Origin: Macrolepiota albuminosa
Taxonomy: Eukaryota; Basidiomycota; Agaricomycetes; Agaricales; Agaricaceae
Direction: 5' to 3'
Assembly (NCBI GenBank): GCA_027475525.1
Contig: JAMWFC010000068.1
Coordinates: 1 to 64,000, forward strand
Length of the DNA: 64,000 nt
A program made the translations under genes and the position numbers. Position 1 is the first letter of the stretch, and every line of letters starts with the position of its first letter. Shown here piece after piece: positions 33,711 through 45,545 of the stretch. Below the pieces are notes generated by a model. The model was not told the origin of the DNA. It did not search any database and saw only the letters and a list, made by a program, of their open reading frames with translations.

Positions 33711-34019
33711 GTATGATAAACAAAGTAAAGTTTGTCAAGCAATAAATCAAACTTCTTTTGTAATTTAAACAGGGTCATATAATATCTATTTTCAGAACTT
33801 GCTTCATGTAAAGTTCTTGTCTGTTTCTTTAATCCTCCATCTACCATGGTCTAATGAAGAACTCTATCAACAGGTCATTAATACGGATGTTTGAGTATTA
33901 TACCTTGCTCTCAGAGGAGACCTGCATCAACTTAAAGGACAGCTGAAGGACCTGGTAAGATGTGAGCACTCCTGCCTCATAGACATGCACTAATAGTCAT
34001 CCTGTAGACTGACATGTAG

Positions 34020-35252
34020 TTGATAGTTAGCCAGGTCAAGGATGACAAAAAACTCCTCCTTGATGCCAGAAGAAATTTCATTAACAAAGTTATCCTGCTA
34101 CTCCAGAGCAAGCTTTCTGATGAGGATATGTTCAGACAGTTGGAGGACACTGCAAAGAAATGGTCTCAGAGGAGCAGAAGGGGGAAAAAACAAAGTGGGG
34201 GCAAAGAATGACCTGATCTATTGACTGAGGCCAGTCTGTTGATAGCACTGGCACAAGAAACCCAGATAGATCATAGGCTGGCAGCACAAGATTTGTTTGG
34301 TCTGTCACCAATTCTGAAGAAGAGAAAACAACTAAGTCCTCTGGTGGCAGAAGATTTATCTGATCCATCACCAAATTTTAAGAAGCCAAAATGGGTGATC
34401 TACATTAGTCAACATCCTTCTGGTACCTATTATTGATAGAAAAAGCAGAAGGACAAGGATGAAGAGAAAGAGGAAGAGAAAGAACAAGAGAGCAGGATAC
34501 TAAAAGGGGAAATTACTGGAGGGATGCTGTTGGACAGGTATCTGAGGACAGCACCTTGTTGCAAGGGTCAGCACATCAACCCCCCTTGCCAATATTGCGC
34601 AAGTGGCTACAGTGTGTCAGGACAAAGGGTAGTACTGCATGCAATCCCTGCCAGCTCATTTGAAAACAAACATGCAGCCTGACAATTGTCAAGAAAACCA
34701 TCAAGCTCAGCAACAAGGGAAAGAGGAAAAAACCACTGACAAAGAAGTCAGTGATGATTATTGAGAGTGATAACAGTATGAAACTCTTTTTCTGCTCAAA
34801 TAGCTAACCAATAGTTAGCAGATGAATCAGCCAGTCCAATCATAGAACCATCAAAACTGTCTGTCTGTCTATCTCAACCATTGACATCCAACTACTCAGC
34901 AGATCCTTTTCCAATCAAGAAAAAGGGCAAGGAGCAGGCAATGGAATCTAGTTACAGTGAGGATATTGTGGCTGGTGTGATGGCAGGGATAGAGAGCTAT
35001 TTAGACAGGATGAAGAATGGGTTCCAGGAAGCATTGCAAAATGTTGGGGTGCAGGTGCAGAACAGGTTTGTCACAGCTAAAGAGAGCTGGTTACTGCATA
35101 TTGAGGACTTCTTCCATTACTACCAGACTCAAGTTGATATGCTCAGTGGTCACATAGAAACCCTGCAAACCAATGTTTCTCTTGTAAGTGAGATGCTTGC
35201 AGAACATGACAGATGGATCTGTCAGATAGAATGGGAGATTTGCAATATTTAG
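34020..35252 (+). pseudogene. Unrecognised decayed coding region
   Basis: Frames at 34020-34211 and 34881-35252 read like real protein but are separated by stops. The second (123 codons) is helical and polar (GIESYLDRMKNGFQEALQNV, then HIETLQTNVSLVSEMLAEHD), a likely coiled coil. Between them is a Cys-containing stretch (CCKGQHINPPCQYC) like the zinc-binding N-termini common in transposon-linked fungal proteins. No family can be named. Confidence 0.35.
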
Positions 35253-36267
35253 AATATGGTTGACACTTTGCAGAGTTGACTTCATATCTCCACCTGTTCC
35301 TCCAGTCTGTCAGCTTAGGATAATGTGGCAGTGCATACAACAGGGCACAGTGGACTTGTACCCATCACTGAAGAGGAAGAACCCACTCCTGACCCCATTG
35401 CTGATATATCCATTCTCACTGATAACACCTCTGCCCTTGCTACTGACCAATTTCATCCTGCCACTAACTTATCCACTCTCACTGTCACTCTATTCCCACT
35501 TCAACAAACATCCTCATAGATGTCTCTTGCATGAACATCTCCGTCACCCCCTCAACTATCTTCTATCCTTTCATCAGTCCCTGCCAAGGATCCTCTCCCT
35601 GGCCCAAGGAGATGAGCTTGCAGCAACTTCTGAATTAGTTGGCTGCCAGTGCAATAGACCCGATTATCCAATTAGTTTACTAAAAGATGGAAGGCAACAG
35701 AAAACAAGTAAAGATAGATAGTTTAAGATGGACGGTTTCTTATTGCACAATTTTTTTTTGTTATGATAAACATTGCTACATTTTTGTAATACTATAGTTT
35801 ACAAAAATGTAATATAACTTTTCCTCCTTTCCCACAACAATGACAGTGGACTGGTCAAATGATCTTAGTGTAGCTGCTACTCCTTTTTGCTGGTATAGAC
35901 ATATCAATATATTGAGCTGCATCCTCCTGTAATATTTATGCTTGAAACTTGCAAAGTTGCTTGAAATTTGTTGACAATTAGTTAGGCAATGTCTTGTCTT
36001 CTTTTGATTTTGTATTGCTGGCCTTTCCTCATCTTCAAATTAGTCATTGTCCTCATCTTGAAGAATGTCAAGCATCCTTCTTGACACTCTATATTTAGGG
36101 GAACCATCACTAGGGCCATTAATTGGAGGGTCTGGATGGCTCCATCCTCTTTATTGTAAGAGGTGGATGGTAGTGGCATCTACCACTGCTGTATCATCAC
36201 CATATTTGTTATAAGCAGACTCATTATGAGCAGAAGCTTTGTTGTGAACTGTGGATCTGTTGTGGTG

Positions 36268-37684
36268 CTAAGGCTGTGGAGTGTGCAGTGAGCGTAAGAC
36301 AGGGGGTTTCTTTTGTAAGTCAGGCAGTGGTATGTGTAGTATGCTAGGTGACAAGGGAAGTGTAGGCCTCAGTTGCCACTCCAAGTTGGCTCTACATCCA
36401 GTAACTAAAGCAGATCCACTATCAGCAGCTCCATTATTAGCGATGGTCCTACTGTTGCCATTGACTACTGCTGATGGTGTTGGCCTCTGTTTTTGTTTTT
36501 TTCCTCCATTTTTGCATATAGCCTTACATGTTGCTGTTGCTGCTGCATTTTTTTTATAATCAGCTTGGATGCTATACTTGGCAGCTACTGGCTGCTTGTC
36601 ACAGTTGAGATAAACTGTCCAGCAAAAGGTGTCACTAGATCCATACTGTTCTTGACGGTCTCTCCAGAAGTTCAGCAGATGCAATAGCTCAGGCTGACCA
36701 AGATTATAGAGATCTTGGAATATCAGATTCTCTGGAAGATTCCTTGAATGTATGAATTGCTGATCATTGGTCCTCACTGTCTTGTAAGGAGCAGATTTAT
36801 AGCAGTAATCAGACACAATTTCTGATGGAGTGATCAGATAATGAGCAAAAGTAGAGAAAATTAAAATTCACTATAATAAGTATTTAGATAGTCCTGGACA
36901 AGCATTTCCAATTCTGCTCAAGTTTGAAATATATTTGGTCCTGGATCTGCTGGTAATATTGGGAATCCATCCCTATTCAAATCAAGGATGAGGTCATGGC
37001 ATGTAAAAATAGGAGAAGTCAAATCATGGGATGATTGCATGTTGGATGGCATGTCTCTACCAAGAAGAGCAGACATGTAATCTATCATCTTTTTGTTGAG
37101 GTTACTAACAAAGTCAGAAAAGGAGTCTTGAAAGATAGGTTGGTTAGCATGGGTCAAGTATGATATATTGTCATGACTATAATTGGTGTCAAAATTGTTT
37201 AAAAAATGATGGCACCATATACATTCTAATAGTCATGCCTTCATCTGCATACCAATCAACAACAGTCCAACTCAACATGCCCATCTCTCTAAATTGAAGC
37301 ACATCTGCATTGTCCACATGCTTCAAACCATATTTTTGGGCCTTTCTAAAGAGACAACTATTAGAAAGCTGAATCAAGCGGACAGATGTACAATGAATAG
37401 AGAATGAATGAGGAACAGATGGGAGACAGATGGAGTACCAACTTGCACTGAATTTCTGGCAGATTTTCTTCTTCACTCTATTCTGCCACCAGCTTCTATA
37501 AACAACTTTCCTCCTGCAGTATGAGTTGATGTATAACATTTTTGACAGCCACATTGTATTGTGCAAATGCGTCCAATTCCAAGGTATTGTGATCCTTACC
37601 CCTTAACAAGTTCTGAATCTCCTCGTTTATTTTCTTTGCCATTGTCTGCCACACAACGTCTTGCAGTGAGGTTTTCAGGACCAC
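36268..37684 (-). pseudogene. Unrecognised decayed coding region, minus strand
   Basis: Frames at 36268-36816 (182 codons), 36918-37157, 37189-37566 and 37496-37684 lie on the minus strand in one run. The longest has Q-rich and Ala/Lys-rich parts and the segment FQDLYNLGQPELLHLLNFW. They could be pieces of one transposon-linked protein gene broken by stops and frame changes. No family was recognised. Confidence 0.35.
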
Positions 37685-38359
37685 CTTTGGATCTTTATGC
37701 CAGTAATAAGGGCACCAGCAATTTTTGATATACTGGACAGCCTTCTATTCAAGCAAATGATGTCTAGTTTTTTGCAATGAGTTACTGTACCTACTTTAGT
37801 TCTCTCTGCCCACTCTTCTCCTGTCTTTGGCTCTGGCTCAGAGAGGAGAGAAATCAGAAAGCAATGGATATTCTGAAAGCTCATATAATAACCTTCAATA
37901 ATGCAAGTAAAGACCAAATAGCAGTGGAGAGTGAAAACTACTCAATGGATGTTGCAGCAACAGATATTCATTCTTTTTGAATTCAACTTGTCCTTGACAT
38001 TGAGAAGCAGCAATAAGGTGTATTGCTAATGGCTCAACCTATCTCATTAATTGGAAGTTCAGAATTGCAGTTCAGAACCAGGTTTGCTGCTTGAATCAGC
38101 ATGCAAGCAATGATGATTGGCAAAAGGTCAAGGCAAAAAGAGAACTATTAAGGGTTCAACTGAATAACCTTGCTTCTTCTCAGGACAGGAGCAGATTTAT
38201 TGCTAGTGGAAGGTGGACTGCCTCCCTGGAATTTGATAAAGTTCTTGGAGCCTTTGCCAACAATGAAATGGCAGAAAATGGACAGCCAGTGAATTCGCTG
38301 GTACCTTCCAGAGAAATCATTCCTATATTCTCATATCATCTAAGTCGCTCCAAGCAAGA

Positions 38360-39450
38360 ATATGAAAACTCAAGCTTATGCATCTCTTGGAAAGATTCAG
38401 GCCTCAATCCTGGTGAAGGCTCGTGCCTATGCACAATGCTGCAGTGCTCTGCTGCGACTGGGATCAGACCCCAGCATTCAGAGAAAGTATCTAGTTTTAC
38501 AGAAAGCAGATTTGAATGCAAGCACAGCTATATGAGATCCTAACATTCCTGGTTCATCAAGGATCAAGGTATCTTGGATATGGCACTCTAATTCTGATAC
38601 AGAAAATGAGTCTGCAACTATTTCTGAATGTGAGTCTTTTTGTTAACATTTCTGTTATCATTACATCCATTCATGAACATATCTCTTCAGTTAATTATGT
38701 TCATTATCTACATGCTAGAGCACAATGCAACAGATGGACAGAGGAATGTCAGCTTGTCATGAAGTGGACAGTTCAGTATTTCTTCAACCAGGCAGATATT
38801 TGGTCAAAGCGTGATATGTCAGTGAAGAAAAGAAGATGACAATATGAAAGACAAATCTTTGCCACCTTTGTTCATTTCTGTGAAAGAAGAGATGAAAGAG
38901 GATTCTTTGCCACTTTTGTTCATTCCTGCAAAAGAGGAGATGGAACATAAATCTTTGCTGTCTTTGTTTATTTTTGCAGAAGAGGAGATAGAAAAGGATT
39001 CTATGCCTCCTTTGTTCATTCTTATAGAAGAGGAGATGGAAAACAATAATTTGCCCCCTTTGTTCATTCTTGCAGAAAAGGAGATGGATGACAATTTTTT
39101 GCCACCTCTATTCAATATTGGTGAAGGAGCAGAAGGACTAACAGCAATTGAGACTGTGGCAGCCAATGATGGCAAACAAATAGAAGTCCAGAGTAGTGGA
39201 TATATGGCAACTAAGGACAAAAAAAACCTTCTGCCATTATTTGTTGTGACAGTTTGTCATGAGTGAAATGGAGTGGACAGTTTGGTATTTCTTCAACTAA
39301 GCAGATATTTGGTCAAAGCATGGTATGTCAGTGAAGAAAAGAGGTCTCCAGTCATATGCCCACAAAAAGGTGGCCATGTAGCAAGAATTGGCCTTGATGG
39401 CAATTGATAAATTTAGATAGGTGCTTCCTGATTTTATTCCTCCTCAAATT
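38360..39450 (+). pseudogene. KDZ-type (Kyakuja/Dileera/Zisupton) transposase C-terminal relic
   Basis: Three pieces follow the C-terminal layout I remember for KDZ transposases. The first is a helical stretch with VKARAYAQCCSALLRLG and QKADLNAST (about 38365-38535), followed by SRIKVSWIWHS. The second is LHARAQCNRWTEECQLVMKW and NQADIWSKR (about 38700-38820), comparable to the family RARAxRWxEEvxLLxEEM helix. The third is GLQSYAHKKVAM.QELALMA (about 39343-39405), comparable to GLxAYAxrQAxl. In-frame stops break it. Between pieces two and three lies a block of 48-bp repeats flanked by a 70-bp duplication. The catalytic DDE region is not visible. Assignment is from pattern memory. Confidence 0.5.
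38845..39135 (+). repeat. Coding minisatellite, block 1 (48-bp unit)
   Basis: Six diverged units of 48 bp, each encoding 16 residues of the form DSLPPLFIxxEEEMxx. It stays open with the downstream sequence (AEGLTAIETVAAND..LLPLFVVTV) to 39266. The block is flanked by two copies of a roughly 70-bp sequence (38764-38833 and 39273-39342). Confidence 0.85.
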
Positions 39451-40159
39451 GCAACAGATCCGCTGTGAAAATGGTGGATGCAAAGACAGATTAATGTGAT
39501 GGATGCAGAGACAGATTGAACTGACAGATGCAGAACATTATTATAGCTTGCTTCTATTAGCGGATGATCAGAACAGATTTGTGACAGTTATGTGCAATGG
39601 AATTGTTGAAAATCACCTTTGTTTACAAGGCATAAAAATCTGATACATAGCAGTATCCACTTCTACTAGCAACAGTGCAATGACATCTACCTCTGTGCCA
39701 CACAATGTCCTGTTCCAAGCTACTGTACTAGAAAATTTGCAAGAAGTTGTTGACTACATTGAGTTGTGCCTCATTGCAGCACTTTTTATATTTGGCAATC
39801 TTGCACCAAGTCTTGAAGTGGAAGAGGCATGAATTATCTAGCATCTAGACAAGGAATTGGTAAGATAATTCAAAATGTGTAAATATATTATGATCTGAAT
39901 GTGTGCCATAGAACTTTGTATTGTCATATCTGGGGGCTGTATTACTGAATAATGTGGTCTGCAATATCTCAGATATTATCAAAAGCATGAGCTGATTTTT
40001 CCCTCTCTAAAATCAGCAAACCTTGCCCACAGAGATTCTGGAGTTTGTTGATGGCCATCAAGGTCTAATCAGAAATTTATATGGCTGTAATTGGTAGAAC
40101 CACATTGGCCAAGAAGATGTTCAGATTTTAAGCAATGAAACACTGGAGCATTTCTTGGC

Positions 40160-40804
40160 ATGCAACTGTCGGCCACTTCTGCCCCAGCAGCTCATATCTG
40201 CTGGACATTTATGGAGCTGGAAAAAACTGATGGCAACCAGATGGCTATTAGTGACCCTGACTTAGATGGTATCTCTCCTGTGTTCATTGTAGCAGATGAC
40301 AAGATAGAAGACAAATCTTTGCTGCCTTTGTTTATTCCTGTGGAAAAGGAGATAAAAGATGAATCTTTGCTGCCTTTGTTCATTTCTGTGGAAAAGGAGA
40401 TGGAAGAGGATGCTTTGCCTTCTTTGTTCATTACTGTGAAAAAGGATATGGAAGACAATGATTTACCTCTTTTGTTCATTTCTATGGAAGAGAAGATGGA
40501 CAATGATTCTTTGCCACCTCTATTCATTGTTGGTAAAGGAGCAGAAGGACTAACAGCAATCAAAACCATGGCAGCCAGTGACAGTGGACAAATGGAAGTC
40601 TAGAAGGGTAGACATATGGCAACTAAGAATGAAGAAAACCTTCCACTGCTATTTGTTGTGATAGCAGAAGAGGCAGATGGAGGCATGACAGCCAATGATG
40701 AAGAAAATTTTCCACCACTTTTTGATGTAACAGCTCTTCAATCCCAGTCTTCCCTCTTCCAACAATTTCCTTCTCCAACCCTATCTACTGGTAACAATGT
40801 CTAG
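40160..40804 (+). repeat. Coding minisatellite, block 2 (48-bp unit) and its tail
   Basis: From about 40262 to 40545 five or six units encode the same 16-residue LPPLF repeat as block 1. The tail AEGLTAIKTMAAS..LPLLFVVIA parallels that of block 1. The frame from 40160 ends at 40603 with a stop where block 1 reads Gln-like sequence, and continues in the next frame to 40804. Probably part of an ORF carried by a transposon; function unknown. Confidence 0.8.
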
Positions 40805-41005
40805 GAGTGGGAGAAATATGAAACATGTATAACTTGATACAAAAATAAGAGAAAAATTAATGAATTGTATCAACAATGTAAGTTATAATTTGGCACTGGT
40901 AATTATAGTTCATTTATTTTAACAGAACAAGAATTTTGCTCTAGAGCAAAACATAGTCAATGTAGGCCCATTGGCCCTTTCAATCAAGCTGATCATACTA
41001 ATGAT

Positions 41006-41218
41006 GTGGCTGTTGATATGTCAGAGTCACCTTCACTATCTTCATTATCATGCCTGATAGCAAACTATGAAGACATCACACTTATCAGACCTCAGGGACC
41101 ATATACATCAGATGACTTTGCATTTTTGACAGCAGACTACCTGCTTGATGAGGATTTCTTCTATTCAGATGCATTACATAGATCTAATGAAGAGGAGGAA
41201 TACACATCAGACAAGTAA
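41006..41218 (+). other. Short open frame, unrecognised
   Basis: A 70-codon acidic frame (SPSLSSLSCLIANYEDITLI, ending NEEEEYTSDK) lies downstream of minisatellite block 2, without known motif. It may be a remnant of the same transposon ORF. Confidence 0.25.
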
Positions 41219-41394
41219 TTTAATTGTTAGTTACTATAATTTATGGCTTTTCTGTTGGTTATTTTTTGTCAAGATTAACTGTTTCATTGTGCTGTTGACA
41301 AATCCATTATAAATCTGTTTGATCCATTATGCCACTCTCATAGACAAGAGATGGGATGCATCAGCAAAAAACAACACACTATTCAACAATTACA

Positions 41395-42178
41395 CAAGAG
41401 GGATTCAAACCCTCCAGTTGTGCACTAGAAGGAACATAAACTGACAATATTTTGCTAGACCACAGGACATTGTGTGGATTATACATAAATATTGCTCTAG
41501 TATTGTGTACTAGGCTACAGCACTTTACTACAGACATTTCAATTGGTTTGGACAAGACACAGGTCTACTGAACTTGTTTTCCCCTCTTTCAACCTAGTAC
41601 TGGCCCTACTAAAATATTTGTCATTTTTATACAGGACCTAACATCTGCTGCTGTCTACTAATGTCTGCTAATGTCCACTAACATCAATATATTCAAAACT
41701 CCTTGTAGTGCATATGATAAATGATCATCTGCTAACATCTGCTAGTGTTATTCATTTGATTTGTTCAAAACTTCAGAGATGACTTGAGAAGTTTGAGATA
41801 GAAGAACTTGCCATATGCTAGGGCAAGGTCGTCCAATCTAGACTTCTCAAGTAATCTCTGAAGTTTTGAACAGATTAAATAATGACATTAAGAACGTCAG
41901 TGGCCTCCTGCTATAATTTGCACTAGGGGCAGTCAAACTCACCTCTTGTGCATGATATGAAATATTTATTTATTAATATTCTATTGGATCACAGGTGCTT
42001 ACTATATAAGTCAGTGTAGTGTACATATAGAGCAAAAATGCATGGAATATTAATTGACAACCAAAAATATCTGCACCTGTTTATTATATGTACTGCATGG
42101 GAATTAAACCCATCAGCCAGCACAATATAGATTAACAATCAATAGATATTCTACTGAACCACTGAGACTTATTACAAC
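41395..42178 (-). repeat. Three tRNA-like repeats on the minus strand
   Basis: At about 41398-41475, 41930-42000 and 42102-42175 the minus strand shows the same pair of boxes (for example TGTGGTCTAGCAAAATATT with GGTTTGAATCCC). They are separated by AT-rich text. The second copy resembles 32880-33015 over a longer stretch (AATCTCTG.AGTTTT.AACA upstream), so a larger dispersed repeat unit is involved. Confidence 0.55.
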
Positions 42179-42846
42179 TTGATATGATATACATATAAAC
42201 TGGTCAAAAAACACCATCTTGGTAAATTTATTTGATCTGTTCATCTGCTCATAGATGGGACACAGGTCCACCAGACTTGTTTCTCCTTTTTCAATCCAGC
42301 ACTATTTCTACTAAAATATTTGTCATTTTTACACAGAAAGAGGATGTCAGCTACTGTCTGCTGACATGCCAGCAGACAGCAGACACTCATGCACTCCCTT
42401 CCATCCTTCCATCTCTTTCTCCTCAGTGCTATCCTCTCTACTCCCCACACTACCTCACGCCATCTCTGTCTGCTACATGCACCCCACTTCCCTCTTCCTC
42501 CCTGACCTGACATCTGCTGGCATACCAGTGGACATCCACACTCCTCCCCTTTCTCCTTCCCCCTCTTTCTCCCCACCTCCATCCCTCTTTTACCACCTCC
42601 CACACTCTCTGAGATGCCACCCCATGCAATAGATGCTTACACACCCCATTTTCTTCTCTTCCACCCTGATGCTGGGCAATGCTGGACAATTCCAGAGGTT
42701 GCTGACAGATTTCTGTGGATGCCAACAGATGCCAACAGATGCCAGTGAGTCCCAACAGCTGCCAACAAACTCCCATGTATGCCAGCTGATGGCCAGCTAA
42801 TGGCAGATGATGCCAATGCCCTTTTCAAGCCACAAAAGCTCTTTTG

Positions 42847-43336
42847 TGTCAGGGGACTCCTCATTTCTTCCTTTTCTCACTTCTTATTTCTTCACTCTCC
42901 CTTCATTTATTTTCTTATTTCTTCTGACATTATTTCATTTTACTGTTTTTATTTTTTCAACACTAGCTGTATTCTCAGCCCTTGAGGTGCTCTGATTCTT
43001 TAGCTACCATTCAGACAAGTGTGGGCCCCTTAGCACTGCTTCCAGACCACTTAATAAGCCAGAGTTTGCCAGAGTTTGCCTCTTATTTGTGCAATTGTTT
43101 GTATAGGCAATTTTCAAGTTTTTAAGGTTTTGTTGTACTGTACAGTTGTTTCCCATGCTTCAGAGGCCCCAGAAGCGTCTAACCTGGCATAGAGAATCTC
43201 TAGACTTGTTCTTTTTGGATCTCCCTCTGCTTGGTGAGTAGCTATCATGATATTGTCAGTATATATTCTAATACACTTTGGATTTCCTTCTGCCAGCTGT
43301 GTGACTGAGCCACAGCCTCTAGAGGTTGCCCTTACA
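42847..43336 (+). mobile_element. Solo LTR of the Gypsy B family
   Basis: Starts TGTCAGG and ends CCTTACA, flanked on both sides by the 5-bp target duplication TTTTG (42842-42846 and 43337-43341). It matches the element B LTRs along its length, in the opposite orientation to element B. Such solo LTRs arise by recombination between the two LTRs of a full element. Confidence 0.93.
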
Positions 43337-43456
43337 TTTTGAGGAGTATGCCACCTCCCTTCCACCTCTAATTATCCATATAGAGACCTGCAGGGATGTA
43401 GGTGGGTGGCCATTCATTGTGTTATCCAACCTTTGATTTTATCCATTAATAACGGA

Positions 43457-43539
43457 CCTGTGGTGCAACGGTTAAATTGTCAGTGTGTTCCGTTGCTAGA
43501 GGCTTCTCTAAGGCTAGGGGTTTGAATCCTCTCCACAGG
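43457..43539 (+). repeat. Class II tRNA-like sequence (SINE-like head)
   Basis: An 83-nt sequence folds well by eye: acceptor stem CCTGTGG/CCACAGG (7 bp), short D stem CAA/TTG, weak anticodon arm, long variable arm TAGAG-GCTT-CTCTA (as in tRNA Ser/Leu), and T arm AGGGG/CCTCT with loop TTTGAAT. The A box (GTGGTGCAACGG) and B box (GGTTTGAATCC) are well kept. TCTTTTTTTTTT follows at 43562. It lies in the right arm of the inverted repeat. The anticodon loop does not fit Ser or Leu, so it is a derived sequence, not a working tRNA gene. Confidence 0.75.
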
Positions 43540-43961
43540 CATAGGGCCAAGAGGACAAGTTATCTTTTTTTTTTGGTCCAACCAGCCTCTGCGGGCCTGT
43601 GTAGGCCTCTGCAGATGTCTGCTGGTGCCCTGCACAGGTTTTCATGAGCCCATGTAAGGTTGAGTAAGTCAATGTAGATCTGCATGGATGTCCACTGGTG
43701 GCTTGCATAGGTCTGCATAGGTCTGCAGGGCCCTTTTATGGACATACACTAGTGTTGGAGATGGGAAAAGGAGGAAAGAGGAGGTGTGCAGCTTTGAGTT
43801 ATTGTGGGGAAGAAGGGAGAAGGGAGGGAAGTGGGAAACTTTAAGGAGGATTTACTCATACTATGATGTCTGCTAACAGAGGAGGTTTTCATTTGTAGGC
43901 TGATGTCTGCTGGCAGCTGCTAATGCACATTGACATCTGCTAGTGTTTGCTGGCATCCATA

Positions 43962-44358
43962 GCTCATCCTGTCTTGGATCTATCAGTTAAATAACCTGGA
44001 TCTTCATATAAATTTGCTTGACCATCTCAAAGCACTGCTGATGAAGCAACTGCCAACTGAACAGTGACTTATTCTGTGTCATAGCCATGTGTGGCCCTGT
44101 ATAGGCAGTGACATCAGACAGAAAGCTTGATATAGAGTTGTGTAACAGAATATCCATATATGTTGCAGTAATGTCTCTTGTGAGGTATTAGTAGTTATTA
44201 GGTACACAAATATAGCACCTCTCTGAGGTGCTATTAATATTTATTTATTTAATTATTGTGTAAACAGTTGCAGATACCAAAACATATATTTGTATCTATT
44301 TTGAATAGACTTGTTTTTACTTATGCTACATATAAAAAAATCTATCAATTTGGCAGAT
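43962..44358. other. AT-rich spacer before element A
   Basis: No gene or clear repeat. It contains a short inverted repeat around 44216-44236 (AGCACCTCTCTGAGGTGCT), a strong small hairpin followed by AT-rich text. Confidence 0.45.
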
Positions 44359-44450
44359 TGTAACATAATATAGTATTAGTATAATTAATATACATATATT
44401 AATTATTAATTATTATTATTTAGACTTTTACTTTGACAATATTTCACTTT
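44359..44450 (+). repeat. Probable 5' LTR remnant of element A
   Basis: About 60 bp from TGTAACATAATATAG match the start of the 3' LTR. About 27 bp (TAGACTTTTACTTTGACAAT..TTTCAC) then match its later part, with roughly 100 bp missing between. The end is not clear. Confidence 0.6.
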
Positions 44451-45078
44451 TCTGAACCTTTTGAGTTCAATTCTGATACTACGGATAAAAGCTACGTGTC
44501 TAAACTAATAGTCTAGACTGTAATTGCATCAAACAGTGCATCAACTTCTTTGATGCACATTCCCAGATTAAAAGAGACATAGCAATGCCTAATTGGATAG
44601 ATACCAATCAATCTTCTGAACTGATCTACAATGGTGAGACTATTGACCAGTCATTGGCTTATCCTCATGCTGCTTTGACTGACTCAGGTTGATCCAGGTC
44701 AGAATATGCTGAGGCTATGGTGGAGGAGCCCTCCTGACAGCCTCAGAGAATGCCAGGAGGAATGCAATGGAGTGAAGCACAGCCAACAGCTGTGCCAAGT
44801 GGTGTAGTGAGACCAGGAGTAGCTGTGGAAAACCTGGAATAACACCCTGGCAGAGACCACACATCTTACATGCAGGCTAGGAGGCCAGAGCAACAGTTTC
44901 AGAGCAGGAGTAGTACTCAGATTCCTGCTGTAGCTCAAAAACTCAACTGACAAAAAGGCCTGAACCTCAGAAAGTAGGCACTTTCTGGGCTTATTGGAGG
45001 GAAATGGTGGGTAATGAGTACGTTAAGGTTGATGTATACAACAACAATCACTATGCTTAGAAGTCGGATTCAGAGTTC

Positions 45079-45545
45079 ATGGGAGCTTTGACAGACTACC
45101 TAGCCAGCACATTTGATCAACCAGTTAGAGCAGCCAATGTGAAGGTGTATAAGGTACATCTTTGCAAGGCTCCAGAGAAACTGGCAAGACCAGCACTGAA
45201 GCATGAGGACAAGGAGTGCCTCACGTCTTACATTGAGGTGAATGGCCACAAGGCATGGACCTTGTGAGACTCAGAGAGCACAACCACTGGGGTAACATCT
45301 CAGTTTTATCAGGTGCAGGACATCTACATCAGTGAGCTGAAGGAGCCACTGCTCCTTCACTTGGGTACTGTGGGCAGTTGAGCTGCAGTGCAGTTTGGGA
45401 CACAGGCAATTATTGCATGTGCAAAGTTAAGAACCAAAGAGTATCTGGACATAGCAAATTTCAATTGCTACAACATGATTATAGGGATGCTCTATATGAA
45501 GAAGCAGGAAGCACAATGTCCTTCTTGATTTCAAGAAGAATGAGA
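45079..45545 (+). pseudogene. Element A protease region
   Basis: Reads YIEVNGHKAWTL-stop-DSESTTTG, then LLHLGTVGS, AVQFGTQA and ANFNCYNMIIGMLYMKK. This matches the retropepsin of Gypsy elements, where the active site is DSG and IIG precedes the final strand. DSG has become DSE and a stop precedes it. A charged linker region with Glu/Lys-rich text follows to 46440. Confidence 0.65.

Larger units (their letters stand above)
42345..43961 (-). repeat. Right arm of the long inverted repeat
   Basis: Reverse-complement partner of 31225-32385. It is about 1.62 kb long because a 490-bp solo LTR plus a 5-bp target duplication was inserted into it; without these it is about 1.12 kb. The break falls inside the CACAAAAGCTCTTTTG..GAGGAGTATGCCACCT spacer that is uninterrupted in the left arm. 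A palindrome CTGTCTGCTGACATGCCAGCAGACAG-like sequence lies near its inner end (about 42355-42382). Confidence 0.75.

Noticed and set aside
43457..43539. Functional tRNA gene
   Set aside because: The fold is tRNA-like, but the anticodon arm has mismatches and its loop does not fit the class II (Ser/Leu) body. It recurs inside a larger repeat, so it is a derived sequence.
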